The notes beneath the pieces were generated by a model. The model was not told the DNA's origin. It was given only the letters and a program-made list of their open reading frames with translations, and did not search any database. This document shows, one piece after another, positions 1 through 7,603 of a stretch of DNA of 52,689 nt; positions within the stretch are counted from its first letter, which is position 1; every line of letters starts with the position of its first letter. This DNA comes from Planctomicrobium piriforme. GTDB taxonomy: Bacteria > Planctomycetota > Planctomycetia > Pirellulales > UBA1268. The position numbers and the translations under genes were made by a program. The DNA lies in NCBI GenBank assembly GCA_945869735.1, contig CAMBPQ010000016.1:1-52689 (forward strand), written 5' to 3'.

Positions 1-72
1 GCGTGGGCAGCCCCGACCCGCCACTCAGGACCCTTTCGTGCGCCTGCCGTGCCGACCAGGATCGGACGAAAC

Positions 73-771
73 CTATTTCTTCTCGAAGAACTTCTTGAGT
101 GCTTCGGCGGCAGCGTCGCGGGAGGAGTCGGGGCCCGGCTTCTTATTGACCTGCGGCAAGACGCCCGGCTTCGAGTTGCCCGCCTTGAGGGCGTTGATCA
201 CGACCGAGCCCGTTGTCTTGTCGGACCCGATGACCGAACCACCGCCCAGGGCCTGGGTCGAGCCGATCCCTGAGACGAACGACCCTTCGAGGGTTGAGTC
301 GGGCGCGGCGGTCCCGCGGGTATCGGCGTGGATGTTGCTCGCATCGGTGTCGGCGGACGATTCGTCGGCAGTGTCACGCGACAACGATCGCGTGGTGTCG
401 GACGTGCCGGCTGCGTTTTCCTCGGGCATCAGCCACCGGGAAACATCGTCCTCGGAGCCAGATTTCGCGGGTGCAACCATCGCACACGACACCTTCAGTT
501 CGAGTGATCCGACGCGGATCATATCGCCGTCGGCCACCTTTATCCGTTCGGTGATCTTCGTGCCGTTCACAAACGTGCCGTTGCGGCTGCCCAGATCCTC
601 GACCCAGACCTCCGTGGGGCCGACGGTGACGGCACAGTGACGGCGGCTCACATCCTCGCTGAGGGGCCGCACGTCACACTGTTCAGCGCGGCCAATGAGC
701 AGCGTGTTGCGCTTGATGGCGATGCTTCGCCCAGCACTTTTACCCGAGGAAACGATCAGTTTGGCGATCAT
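73..771 (-). CDS. FHA-domain protein
   Basis: A 232-residue protein with an N-terminal forkhead-associated (FHA) fold at about residues 5-95. The signature elements are visible: a GRAEQCDV strand, the SRRHC phosphothreonine-binding loop and LGSRNGTFVNG. FHA domains bind phosphothreonine peptides, usually products of Ser/Thr kinases, which planctomycetes have in large numbers. The rest (about 100-232) is Ser/Thr/Asp-rich and looks disordered, ending in a basic, Lys-rich tail. There is no signal peptide or membrane segment, so it is probably a cytoplasmic adaptor. No kinase or phosphatase gene is adjacent, so the partner is unknown. It is transcribed in the same direction as the gcv operon upstream but separated from it by about 120 bp. 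Confidence 0.85.
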   Translation of the reverse strand: MIAKLIVSSGKSAGRSIAIKRNTLLIGRAEQCDVRPLSEDVSRRHCAVTVGPTEVWVEDLGSRNGTFVNGTKITERIKVADGDMIRVGSLELKVSCAMVAPAKSGSEDDVSRWLMPEENAAGTSDTTRSLSRDTADESSADTDASNIHADTRGTAAPDSTLEGSFVSGIGSTQALGGGSVIGSDKTTGSVVINALKAGNSKPGVLPQVNKKPGPDSSRDAAAEALKKFFEKK

Positions 772-893
772 GGCATGCCCGGTGAACGACGGCTCCGCGA
801 ACCACGAACCAGAACTGGATAGCGGTCACGGTAGAAGCCCATCAGCATGATATCAAGAGGCGATTGGCCCGGGCTGGCACGGCCGTGGTCGGG

Positions 894-1685
894 TCACCGG
901 CGCGCGGTCCAGTGCCGGTCACGGAACCGCTGGGCGTGGGCTTCGATCGCCAAATCACGGCCGTGGCACAAGGCTGCAGGCTGGTGGTCAATCACGGCCC
1001 CCAGCGCCCGAGCGATCGCGTTGAGCCAGGGTTCCGCAATCTGGCGGGGCTCCCACGCGTCATCGCGGCCGGCAAGCTCCGCCACCCCGGGGAGCCGCGC
1101 CGCCTCGCCCAGGTCACGGTTTGTCGACAGCAGCAGGCTGCCATGCTGGAGCACGGTCGTGCCGAGTCGCCGCTGCGCGCTGCCCATGATCTTCGGGTCG
1201 CCGGCCGCTGCGGGCTGGCCGGTCGGCGGTGCGACCAGATCGCCCACCGATCGCCTGGCGAAGCACAGAAAAGCATCCGCGGGGGGGTCGGTCGCGACGG
1301 CCTCGTGCAACCGGGCCGCGATGCCGACGTCGGTCAGAACAGCCGCCATGGCCGTATGCAGCGCGTCGTAGAGGGCCTGTGGCGTGCGGCCCCAAGGGTG
1401 GGCCTTCGGCACGGCAGCGGCGTAGGTGAGGTCGGTGCCATGGACAATGGCCCCGCCTCCACTCGGCCGGCGAACGAGTGGCAGGCCCGAGACTGCGACG
1501 CAGGCTCTGGCTGCCGCGAGCGGTTGGAAGGCGCCCAGCGATACCGACGGCATCGACCAGGAATAGATACGGATGACGAGGCCGCCGTGTCGTGCTGCCT
1601 CGTCGGCGAGCACCTCGTCGGCCGCCATGTTCGTGGGTCCGTCGGCGGCGTCATCCCACCAGACGGGCAGCACCGCCGCGGTCAC
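894..1685 (-). CDS. Lipoate-protein ligase A family protein
   Basis: A 263-residue protein of the BPL/LplA/LipB fold. The N-terminus carries the family pattern (NMAADEVL, then a YSW...SVSLG segment) and the RRPSGGGAIVHG lipoate-binding loop near residue 75. Family members attach lipoate or octanoate to lipoyl domains. The GTG start overlaps the gcvH stop by 4 nt (GTGA), so the two are translationally coupled, and GcvH is the probable substrate. Whether it acts as a ligase (LplA) or an octanoyl transferase (LipM/LipL-like) cannot be decided from sequence alone. Confidence 0.82.
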   Translation of the reverse strand: MTAAVLPVWWDDAADGPTNMAADEVLADEAARHGGLVIRIYSWSMPSVSLGAFQPLAAARACVAVSGLPLVRRPSGGGAIVHGTDLTYAAAVPKAHPWGRTPQALYDALHTAMAAVLTDVGIAARLHEAVATDPPADAFLCFARRSVGDLVAPPTGQPAAAGDPKIMGSAQRRLGTTVLQHGSLLLSTNRDLGEAARLPGVAELAGRDDAWEPRQIAEPWLNAIARALGAVIDHQPAALCHGRDLAIEAHAQRFRDRHWTARR

Positions 1686-2059
1686 GACTTGACGAGCGCC
1701 TCGTAGGCCGGACGGTCGAGAAGGTTCGCGAGTTCAGCAGGATCGTCGGGCTTGATGCGGACAATCCAGCCTGCGCCGTAGGGGTCCTTGCCCAGCGTCT
1801 CGAGCTGGTTCGGCAGCGCGGCGTTGACCTCGACGATCTCGCCCGACACCGGGGCGTACATGTCGCTCACCGCCTTGACGCTTTCGATCTCGCCGATCGA
1901 CTCGCCGGCCTTCACCTTCTTTCCGACCGCTGGCAGCTGCATAAAGACGAGGTCAGTGAGGGCCTCGACTGCATAGGCCGAGATGCCGACCGTGGCTCTG
2001 CCGTCGGCCTCCGGGCGGATCCATTCGTGCGTCTTCGCAAACTTCAGGTCGGCTGCCAT
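1682..2059 (-). CDS. gcvH: Glycine cleavage system H protein
   Basis: A 125-residue lipoyl carrier of the glycine cleavage system. It shuttles the aminomethyl group between the P, T and L proteins on a lipoyl arm. The modified lysine is K62 in the motif ESVKAVSD, and THEW near the N-terminus is typical of the family. The ATG at 2059 was chosen over upstream in-frame codons because it has an AGGAGA ribosome-binding site and gives the normal family length. It lies 46 bp after gcvT and overlaps the lipoate ligase gene by 4 nt. Confidence 0.95.
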   Translation of the reverse strand: MAADLKFAKTHEWIRPEADGRATVGISAYAVEALTDLVFMQLPAVGKKVKAGESIGEIESVKAVSDMYAPVSGEIVEVNAALPNQLETLGKDPYGAGWIVRIKPDDPAELANLLDRPAYEALVKS

Positions 2060-2105
2060 GGGAATCTCCTCGAGATGTCGGACGCCCGCAGGATAACGGA
2101 TGCGG

Positions 2106-3284
2106 TCAGGAGCGTGGGGTGAGACGGCGGTAAAAGGGCAGGGGGACGACCCGCGCCGGCTGGACGGCGTCCCGCACCAGCACATCGACGGCAGTGCCTG
2201 CTCCCGCCAGATGGCGAGCGACCAGCGCCATTGCCACGGCATGGCCAAGCACAGGCGCCAGGCTGCCGCTCGTGACCGTGCCCACGGTGGTGCCCGCCAC
2301 GACGACGGCGCTGCCCTCGCGGGCGGCACGCTTCGAGTCGAAGGCGAGGCCGACGCGAATCGTGGCCGCGGGGTCTGCCTTCATCCGGGCGAGTTTCTCG
2401 CGGCCCGGAAATAGCCGTGGCGTGCCGGAGGCGGCGTCGAGGTTCACCGCCAGGCCGAGGCCGATCGCAAACGGATCGCTGTCGGCGACCAGCTCGTGGC
2501 CGTAGAGCGGCATGCCGGCCTCAAGCCGGAGCGTGTCTCGGGCCCCGAGGCCGCAGGGCCGCAGCCCACGTGGGGAACCGGCGGCGTGGATCGCCTCCCA
2601 GACCGCCACGGCCGCATCTGCGGCGATGACGAGTTCGAGGCCGTCTTCGCCCGTGTATCCCGTGCGGCTGACGGCCGCGTCGTGGCCCGCGACCGTGGCC
2701 CGCGTGGCCCGGTAGTTGCCGAGCGAGCGGATGCGTGTGGCGTCATCGGAGTTGCAGAGTCCGCAAACGATGTCGACCGCGAGCGGGCCCTGCACGGCGA
2801 TCATCGCGGTCTGGAACGTGCGATCGTGGAGAGTGACGCCCTCGGGGGGCAGTTGTGAGACGAGCCACGCCACCACCCGGTCGCGGTTGCTGGCGTTGAC
2901 TACCATCGCCAGCCGGGGCGTGCCGTCGGGGGCGTCGGTCTCACGAGTCACCAGCGCGTCGTCGAGGATGGTCAGACTCGACGGCCCCGCGTCGCTCGTC
3001 ACGAGCGTGTAGCGGGCCCGGCCAACTTCGATGTCGGCCACGCGGCGTGTGAGCAGCGACTCAAGCCATGCGCAGGAGCCGGAGCCCTCGATGGCGAGCC
3101 TGCCCATGTGCGAGACGTCGAACAGGCCGGCCGCCTGCCGTGCAGCGAGGTGCTCGTCGACGATTGACGAATACTGCACGGGCATCCGCCAGCCGGCGAA
3201 GTCGACCATCCGGCCGCCGTGGGATTTGTGCCAGTGCACCAGCGGCGTGGAAAGCGGCGAAGATGACATGCTGCGGGAGTCCAT
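2106..3284 (-). CDS. gcvT: Aminomethyltransferase (glycine cleavage T protein)
   Basis: A 392-residue GcvT that transfers the methylene group from aminomethylated GcvH to tetrahydrofolate, releasing ammonia. The family pattern is clear: H-x3-GG-x-MVDFAGW, the FDVSHMG motif near residue 56, SRTGYTGEDGLE in the middle and a C-terminal GcvT_C barrel. The length matches the family. A second ATG five codons in (3269) is an alternative start; neither has a strong ribosome-binding site. It heads a gcvT-gcvH-ligase operon. The glycine decarboxylase subunits (gcvPA/gcvPB) that often follow are not present in the window. Confidence 0.95.
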   Translation of the reverse strand: MDSRSMSSSPLSTPLVHWHKSHGGRMVDFAGWRMPVQYSSIVDEHLAARQAAGLFDVSHMGRLAIEGSGSCAWLESLLTRRVADIEVGRARYTLVTSDAGPSSLTILDDALVTRETDAPDGTPRLAMVVNASNRDRVVAWLVSQLPPEGVTLHDRTFQTAMIAVQGPLAVDIVCGLCNSDDATRIRSLGNYRATRATVAGHDAAVSRTGYTGEDGLELVIAADAAVAVWEAIHAAGSPRGLRPCGLGARDTLRLEAGMPLYGHELVADSDPFAIGLGLAVNLDAASGTPRLFPGREKLARMKADPAATIRVGLAFDSKRAAREGSAVVVAGTTVGTVTSGSLAPVLGHAVAMALVARHLAGAGTAVDVLVRDAVQPARVVPLPFYRRLTPRS

Positions 3285-3349
3285 TCCTCGGGGCGGGCAG
3301 TGGCAGTGATTGTAGGAGACCGCGGTCGCGGTGCCAGATGCGCCGCTGC

Positions 3350-5455
3350 TCAGCGACGCGGTCGCTTGGAGCCGCGGCCGCCGCGCTTCGTGGGGGCTGG
3401 CCGGACTCGGCCTGAAGCCTGATGCCTTCCGCGGCCGGGCCGTTGCTCCCGCATGCCGGCCTTCGGCTTTCGGCCCGGGCCGACGAGCTGGAAGTTGAGC
3501 TCGCGGCGGTCGAGGTCGACCCGGGCCACCGCCACACGGACTCGGTCACCCAGCCGGAACGACTGTCCTGGCCGGCGACCGGAGAGCGTGTGGCTCGCGC
3601 GGTCGTAGCGGTAGGTGTCGTCGGGGAGCGTGTCGAGCGGCACGAGTCCTTCGGCAGGCAGCGCCAGCCCCTGCACGAAGAGTCCGAACGCCTCCACGCC
3701 CGTCACCACGGCGTCCATCTCCTCGCCCACCTTCGATTTCAAAAAGTTGAGCAGCTTCAGCTTGACCAACTCGCGCTCCGCGGACTCGGCCCGCCGTTCG
3801 AGGTCGGAGCATTCAGCGCCGAGATGCACGAGGCCGTCGGCGGGGGGGCGGCGGCCGTGGGCGATGGAATCGAGCGCCCGATGCACGGTGAGGTCGGGAT
3901 AGCGGCGGATGGGGGAGGTGAAGTGGCAGTAGCAGTCGCTCGCAAGCGCGTAGTGGCCGTCCTCCTGCGGGCCGTAGGCCGCGCGGGTGAGGCTTCGCAA
4001 CACGGCGTAGTGCACGGCGTGCTCCTCGGCCTTGCCCCGGGCCATGTCGAGCAGCCGCTGGAGCTCGAAGCGGCTTTCCAAAGAGTCGACTTCGAAACCC
4101 AGTTCGGAGACAAACTCGGTGAGTTGCCGGAGTTTCCGCGGGTCGGGGGCGGGGTGAATCCGCCGCAGAAAACCGGCCCCTGCGACGGCCAGGGCTGAGG
4201 CTACCGCCTCATTTGCCGCCAGCATGAATTCTTCGATGATCTGGTGGCTCTCGGTGTTTTCGACGACGTGGGCACCCGCCACGCGGCCGTCGCGGTCGAG
4301 GTCGATCTTCACCTCCGGCATCTCAAGCTGCAGGGATCCGCGGGCCATCCGGCGGGCACGGAGGATCCGGGCAAGATCCCGCATCCGGCCGAGCAGGCTA
4401 TGGACGTCGGGCGTCATCTCTACAGCGGTCGTGTCGGGATTCGCGAGGAAGACGTCGACCTCTTCATAGGTGAATCGCCGGCAGCTCTTGATCGCGGTCG
4501 ATTCGACCGCCGAGTGCACAGGGATGCCCTCCGGCGAGAACTCGATCCAGCAGGTCCGTGCGTAGCGGACCTTGCCGGGCTGCAGGCTCGCGAGATTGTT
4601 GGAGACGATCTCCGGGATCATCGGGATCACACGGTCGGGCAGATAGACGCTGGTGCCACGGTTGCGGGCCTCCTGGTCGAGCGGTGAGCCATCCCGCACG
4701 AAGTGCGAGACGTCGGCGATGTGCACGCCGAGAAGCCAGTGCCCCCGTTCGACACGCTCCAACGAGATCGCATCGTCGAAGTCGCGGGCATCGACCGGGT
4801 CGATCGTTACGATCACTCGGTCGGTGAGATCGCGTCGACCGGGGGGCACCGTCTCGTCGAAACGCTCGGCCTGCGTTCGGGCATCGTCGACCACCTCTTC
4901 GGGAAATGGTCCGGGAAGCGCGAACTCATGGATCACGGTCTGCGTATCGACGCCGACGTCACCCGCCTTGCCGAGCACCTCGACGATCACGCCTTCGCCG
5001 TCGCGGAGGTGCGTCGGGAATCGCACCATGTCGATGACGACCTTGTCGTTCGGATGCACGCCCTTCGCGCCCGGGTCGCCGACCGAGACGGGGCGGGCGA
5101 AGCCGGTGCCGTCGATCTGGACCCATCCCTGGTCGGCTGCTTCGAAATACGAGCCGACGAACCGTGTCGTCCGTCGCTTGACGATCTCGACGATCTCGCC
5201 GGCAGGGCCAGGCCGTCGGGCGTCCCGGGCCTTTGCGATCCGCACGCGGACGGTGTCACCCGACGCGGCATCGAGGGACGCGACCGCCGCGACATGGACG
5301 TCGTTGGAGCGGTCGCCCGCGGGGGCATCGAGCGGCCGCACGAATCCATAGCCCCCGGAAGCCCGACGGAAGACGCCGATTACGCCGTCATTCTGACCGC
5401 CACCGGACTGGGGTGGAGTTTGAGGGCGGTCGTGGCCATCGCGTTTCCGCGGCAT
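3350..5455 (-). CDS. rnr: Ribonuclease R (RNB family exoribonuclease)
   Basis: A 701-residue 3'-5' exoribonuclease that degrades structured RNA. In order: an N-terminal winged-helix/cold-shock region with a GYGFVRP RNA-binding strand, the RNB catalytic domain with the metal-binding DPVDARDFDDA motif near residues 215-228, the substrate-channel motif HFTSPIRRYPDL, an S1 domain (about 595-665) and a basic Arg/Gly-rich tail. The frame is open further upstream, but the ATG at 5455 starts the conserved N-terminus and has AGGA upstream; the extra 129 codons would translate repeat DNA. Transcribed toward gcvT, leaving a 65-bp gap. Confidence 0.95.
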   Translation of the reverse strand: MPRKRDGHDRPQTPPQSGGGQNDGVIGVFRRASGGYGFVRPLDAPAGDRSNDVHVAAVASLDAASGDTVRVRIAKARDARRPGPAGEIVEIVKRRTTRFVGSYFEAADQGWVQIDGTGFARPVSVGDPGAKGVHPNDKVVIDMVRFPTHLRDGEGVIVEVLGKAGDVGVDTQTVIHEFALPGPFPEEVVDDARTQAERFDETVPPGRRDLTDRVIVTIDPVDARDFDDAISLERVERGHWLLGVHIADVSHFVRDGSPLDQEARNRGTSVYLPDRVIPMIPEIVSNNLASLQPGKVRYARTCWIEFSPEGIPVHSAVESTAIKSCRRFTYEEVDVFLANPDTTAVEMTPDVHSLLGRMRDLARILRARRMARGSLQLEMPEVKIDLDRDGRVAGAHVVENTESHQIIEEFMLAANEAVASALAVAGAGFLRRIHPAPDPRKLRQLTEFVSELGFEVDSLESRFELQRLLDMARGKAEEHAVHYAVLRSLTRAAYGPQEDGHYALASDCYCHFTSPIRRYPDLTVHRALDSIAHGRRPPADGLVHLGAECSDLERRAESAERELVKLKLLNFLKSKVGEEMDAVVTGVEAFGLFVQGLALPAEGLVPLDTLPDDTYRYDRASHTLSGRRPGQSFRLGDRVRVAVARVDLDRRELNFQLVGPGRKPKAGMREQRPGRGRHQASGRVRPAPTKRGGRGSKRPRR

Positions 5456-5602
5456 GAAGGATCCTGCGAGCGACGGTCTGTGAGCCAGGCTGGGGTGCCA
5501 AGAGTCTACTCCCGGACGGCGCGGCATCCCAAACCGCGGTTCGTCGGGGGAGTTGACGGGTTCGGGGTCGCCCTTCCCGTGTGGCTTGGTGTTGCTTCTC
5601 GT
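5456..5602. other. Intergenic region upstream of rnr
   Basis: Non-coding stretch between the rnr start and the first long repeat copy. Only read-through frames with no recognisable protein were seen. It should contain the rnr promoter, but no convincing -35/-10 pair was found. Together with the two repeat copies it forms a gene-free gap of about 530 bp. Confidence 0.5.
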
Positions 5603-5800
5603 CGGGAAGCCCCAAGCGCGAGCGCGGGGTATACGGGTGGCATCGAGACGGTGCCGGATTGGTTCGCCGGGAGTGACATGCTCGGCGCCCGGGATTTTGC
5701 CACAGGATGCCCCGGCTGGCCGACTGGGCGTCGCTCGTGAGTCGCAAAGATTCCCGGCTTCTGCGCGTGCCACCCCCGGCTCCTCACGATCGGGAATCGG
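5603..5800 (-). repeat. Interspersed repeat family 1, long copy A
   Basis: A full-length member of a family also found at 5831, 9146, 12257 and 27001. On the plus strand it opens with GGAAGCCCC and a GC-rich hairpin (CCCC-AA-GCGC-GA-GCGC-GGGG), then GGCATCGAGACGG, GGTTCGCCGG, GATTTTGC, CTCGTGAGTCGCAAAGATTC and finally CTCCTCACGATCGG. Assigned to the minus strand because the hairpin arm reads GGGGCTTCC there, as in most copies. It forms a direct tandem with the next copy (period 228 bp). Confidence 0.85.
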
Positions 5801-5830
5801 GTGGGGCAACCTTGGGTGTTGCTTCTCGCC

Positions 5831-5938
5831 AGGAAGCCCCAAGCGCGAGCGCGGGGTATACGGGTGGCATCGAGACGGTGCCGGATTGGTTCGCCGGGAG
5901 TGACATGCTCGGCGCCGGGGATTTTGCTACAGGATGCG
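5831..5938 (-). repeat. Interspersed repeat family 1, truncated copy B
   Basis: Second copy in the same orientation, with nearly the same sequence as the first part of copy A, cut off just after the CAGGATGC block. The 15-20 bp before each copy (GTTGCTTCTCG) also match, so this is a partial tandem duplication rather than two independent insertions. Confidence 0.85.
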
Positions 5939-5988
5939 TGCCCTCAACCAGATGCGATATGCTCTCGGGATCCTCGGGAGACAGGCTC

Positions 5989-6522
5989 ATGGCACGGCAC
6001 GCGTGGAAGGCAATCATCGGACTATTGGCGGTGGTGATCGGGTTGCTCATGCTTGGCGGCCCTGCCCAGCAGCAACCGGCCAAGCCACCGCCGCCCCAGC
6101 AGGCCGAGCCCCCGAAGAGCCAGCCGCGAAAGACGGTCGGCAAGACGACGCAGACCGTGCTCGACCTCGCCGTTGCGGTCGCCCAGGGAGGAGTGCGCGT
6201 CGATAACGCATCCGAGCCCGAGGAGGGTGGCCTCGGGGCCTACGCGCAGGCCTACCGGCACAGCGTGGCGACGATCGGCGGACTCGCCGTGGAGCAAAAG
6301 ATGAAAATCCATCAGGCGATGCACGGCAAGGCTCCGGACACCTACGAGGAGTTCATGGAGACGATCATCGCTCCCGGCACGCCCGACGGGGTGTCGCTAC
6401 CGATGCTGCCCTTCTACCAGGAATACGCGTTTGATCCGGAGTCGAAGAAACTGGTCGTGGTGGAGTTTCCTGCCAAGAAGGAGCAGCGGCGGCAGGAGAC
6501 GACGGGCGCGTCGGGGTTGTAG
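5989..6522 (+). CDS. Hypothetical membrane-anchored protein, Pro-rich
   Basis: A 177-residue protein. An N-terminal hydrophobic segment (about residues 8-24) follows a short basic start, so it is a signal anchor or signal peptide. A Pro/Gln-rich linker (about 26-50) comes next, then a globular part of about 120 residues with no family I recognise and a charged tail. The ATG at 5989 has GGGAG about 8 nt upstream; longer frames run into repeat DNA. The gene converges on the YhaM-like gene with 8 bp between the stop codons. Its codon use fits its neighbours. No function is proposed. Confidence 0.7.
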   Translation: MARHAWKAIIGLLAVVIGLLMLGGPAQQQPAKPPPPQQAEPPKSQPRKTVGKTTQTVLDLAVAVAQGGVRVDNASEPEEGGLGAYAQAYRHSVATIGGLAVEQKMKIHQAMHGKAPDTYEEFMETIIAPGTPDGVSLPMLPFYQEYAFDPESKKLVVVEFPAKKEQRRQETTGASGL

Positions 6523-6530
6523 CCGGCGAT

Positions 6531-7496
6531 CTAGCTGCGGCCGCGGAAAAACTTGCGGCCCTGGCTCTGCTGATACTGCGTCCAGCCATCCTCGGCCGTG
6601 GCCTCGTTCTGGAGGAGCTGGATCGTGCCGGCCATCTTGGCATCGAGGTGGTCGAGGTGGTGGAGGGCCACGGCCTCGAGTGTCATTGGGAGTTTTGGCG
6701 AGCCAAACTCGTACTGCCCGTGGTGGCTGGCGATCATGTGCTTCACGCGGACGGCCGCCTCGGCGTCGAACCGCTGGCCGGTGCGGGCCTCGATGGCCCG
6801 GATCTTGGTGTCGACGATCTCGAGGCCAAGGAGCACGTGCCCGAGCAACTGGCCCACGTCGGTGTAGGAGAAGCCCTGCAGGCTCTCGAGCTCGACGGTC
6901 TTGCCGATGTCGTGCACGAGCACGCCCACGAGCAGGAGGTCGCGGTTGAGAGCGGGATAGAGGGGCGCCACGCGGTCGGCGAGCCGCAGCAGGTTGACCA
7001 CGTGGTCGAGGAGACCGCCGGCGTAGGCATGATGGTGCTTCACGCCGGCGGGGGTACGGCGGAAGGCCTCCATCAGCTCTCCGTCGGTGAGAATCTCATC
7101 GGCGAGCGACTTGAGCGGCAGAGCCTGGATCGTACCGAGGATCGTGGCCAGCTCGGCCTCGAGCTTCACGACGTCGTTCTTCGAGAGAACGAGAAACTCC
7201 GACTCGTCGACCGTCCGCGGGTCGGCCCGCTCGATCGCCGAGACGATGAGCTGGAGCGACCCGGAATAAAGCTGCGTGTGCCCCTCGACTCGAACATAGT
7301 CGCCGTCTTCGAAGGCCCCGTAGTCGTCGTCGGAGGCGTTCCAGAGGCGGCCTGTGATCGTGCCGCTCTTGTCGGCCAGTTCGACCTGAAGATAGAGCTG
7401 CCCGTTGCGATTGGGCCGCAGTTGCTTGTGCGTTGCGAGGAAGAGTTGGTCGACCTGGGCTTGCGGCGGCAGTTCGGTGATCAGACGGCGTGGCAT
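6531..7496 (-). CDS. YhaM-like 3'-5' exoribonuclease (OB-fold + HD domain)
   Basis: A 321-residue protein with an N-terminal OB-fold nucleic-acid-binding domain (about 20-100) followed by an HD phosphohydrolase domain. The metal ligands are visible: HHHAYAGGLLDH, VHDIGK, GHVLLG and SHHGQYEFGS. This layout matches YhaM/CBF1-type exoribonucleases, which trim single-stranded RNA or DNA. The ATG at 7496 was preferred over a GTG at 7532 because the conserved sequence begins there. It diverges from proS across a gap of about 107 bp. Specificity is inferred from the family only. Confidence 0.82.
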   Translation of the reverse strand: MPRRLITELPPQAQVDQLFLATHKQLRPNRNGQLYLQVELADKSGTITGRLWNASDDDYGAFEDGDYVRVEGHTQLYSGSLQLIVSAIERADPRTVDESEFLVLSKNDVVKLEAELATILGTIQALPLKSLADEILTDGELMEAFRRTPAGVKHHHAYAGGLLDHVVNLLRLADRVAPLYPALNRDLLLVGVLVHDIGKTVELESLQGFSYTDVGQLLGHVLLGLEIVDTKIRAIEARTGQRFDAEAAVRVKHMIASHHGQYEFGSPKLPMTLEAVALHHLDHLDAKMAGTIQLLQNEATAEDGWTQYQQSQGRKFFRGRS

Positions 7497-7542
7497 CACG
7501 CAAGAGTCTACGGGCTGTTTCCCAGGGTTCACAAGCAGCGAC

Positions 7543-7548
7543 TACAAT
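7543..7548 (+). promoter_or_regulatory. Possible -10 element of proS
   Basis: TACAAT lies 55 bp before the proS start in the proS/yhaM divergent gap. It resembles a sigma-70 -10 box, but no good -35 element sits at the right distance, so this is tentative. Confidence 0.3.
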
Positions 7549-7603
7549 CCCGGCCCCGATCATAAGGTCCCGTTCGTCAGCACGAGCACTCACGGAGCGA
7601 GCC

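Noticed and set aside
3285-3349. Glycine riboswitch before gcvT
   Set aside because: The gap to rnr is only 65 bp, too short for the usual aptamer, and no typical pattern is seen.
5456-5842. An N-terminal extension of RNase R by 129 residues
   Set aside because: It would translate family 1 repeat DNA; the conserved protein starts at 5455 with a ribosome-binding site.
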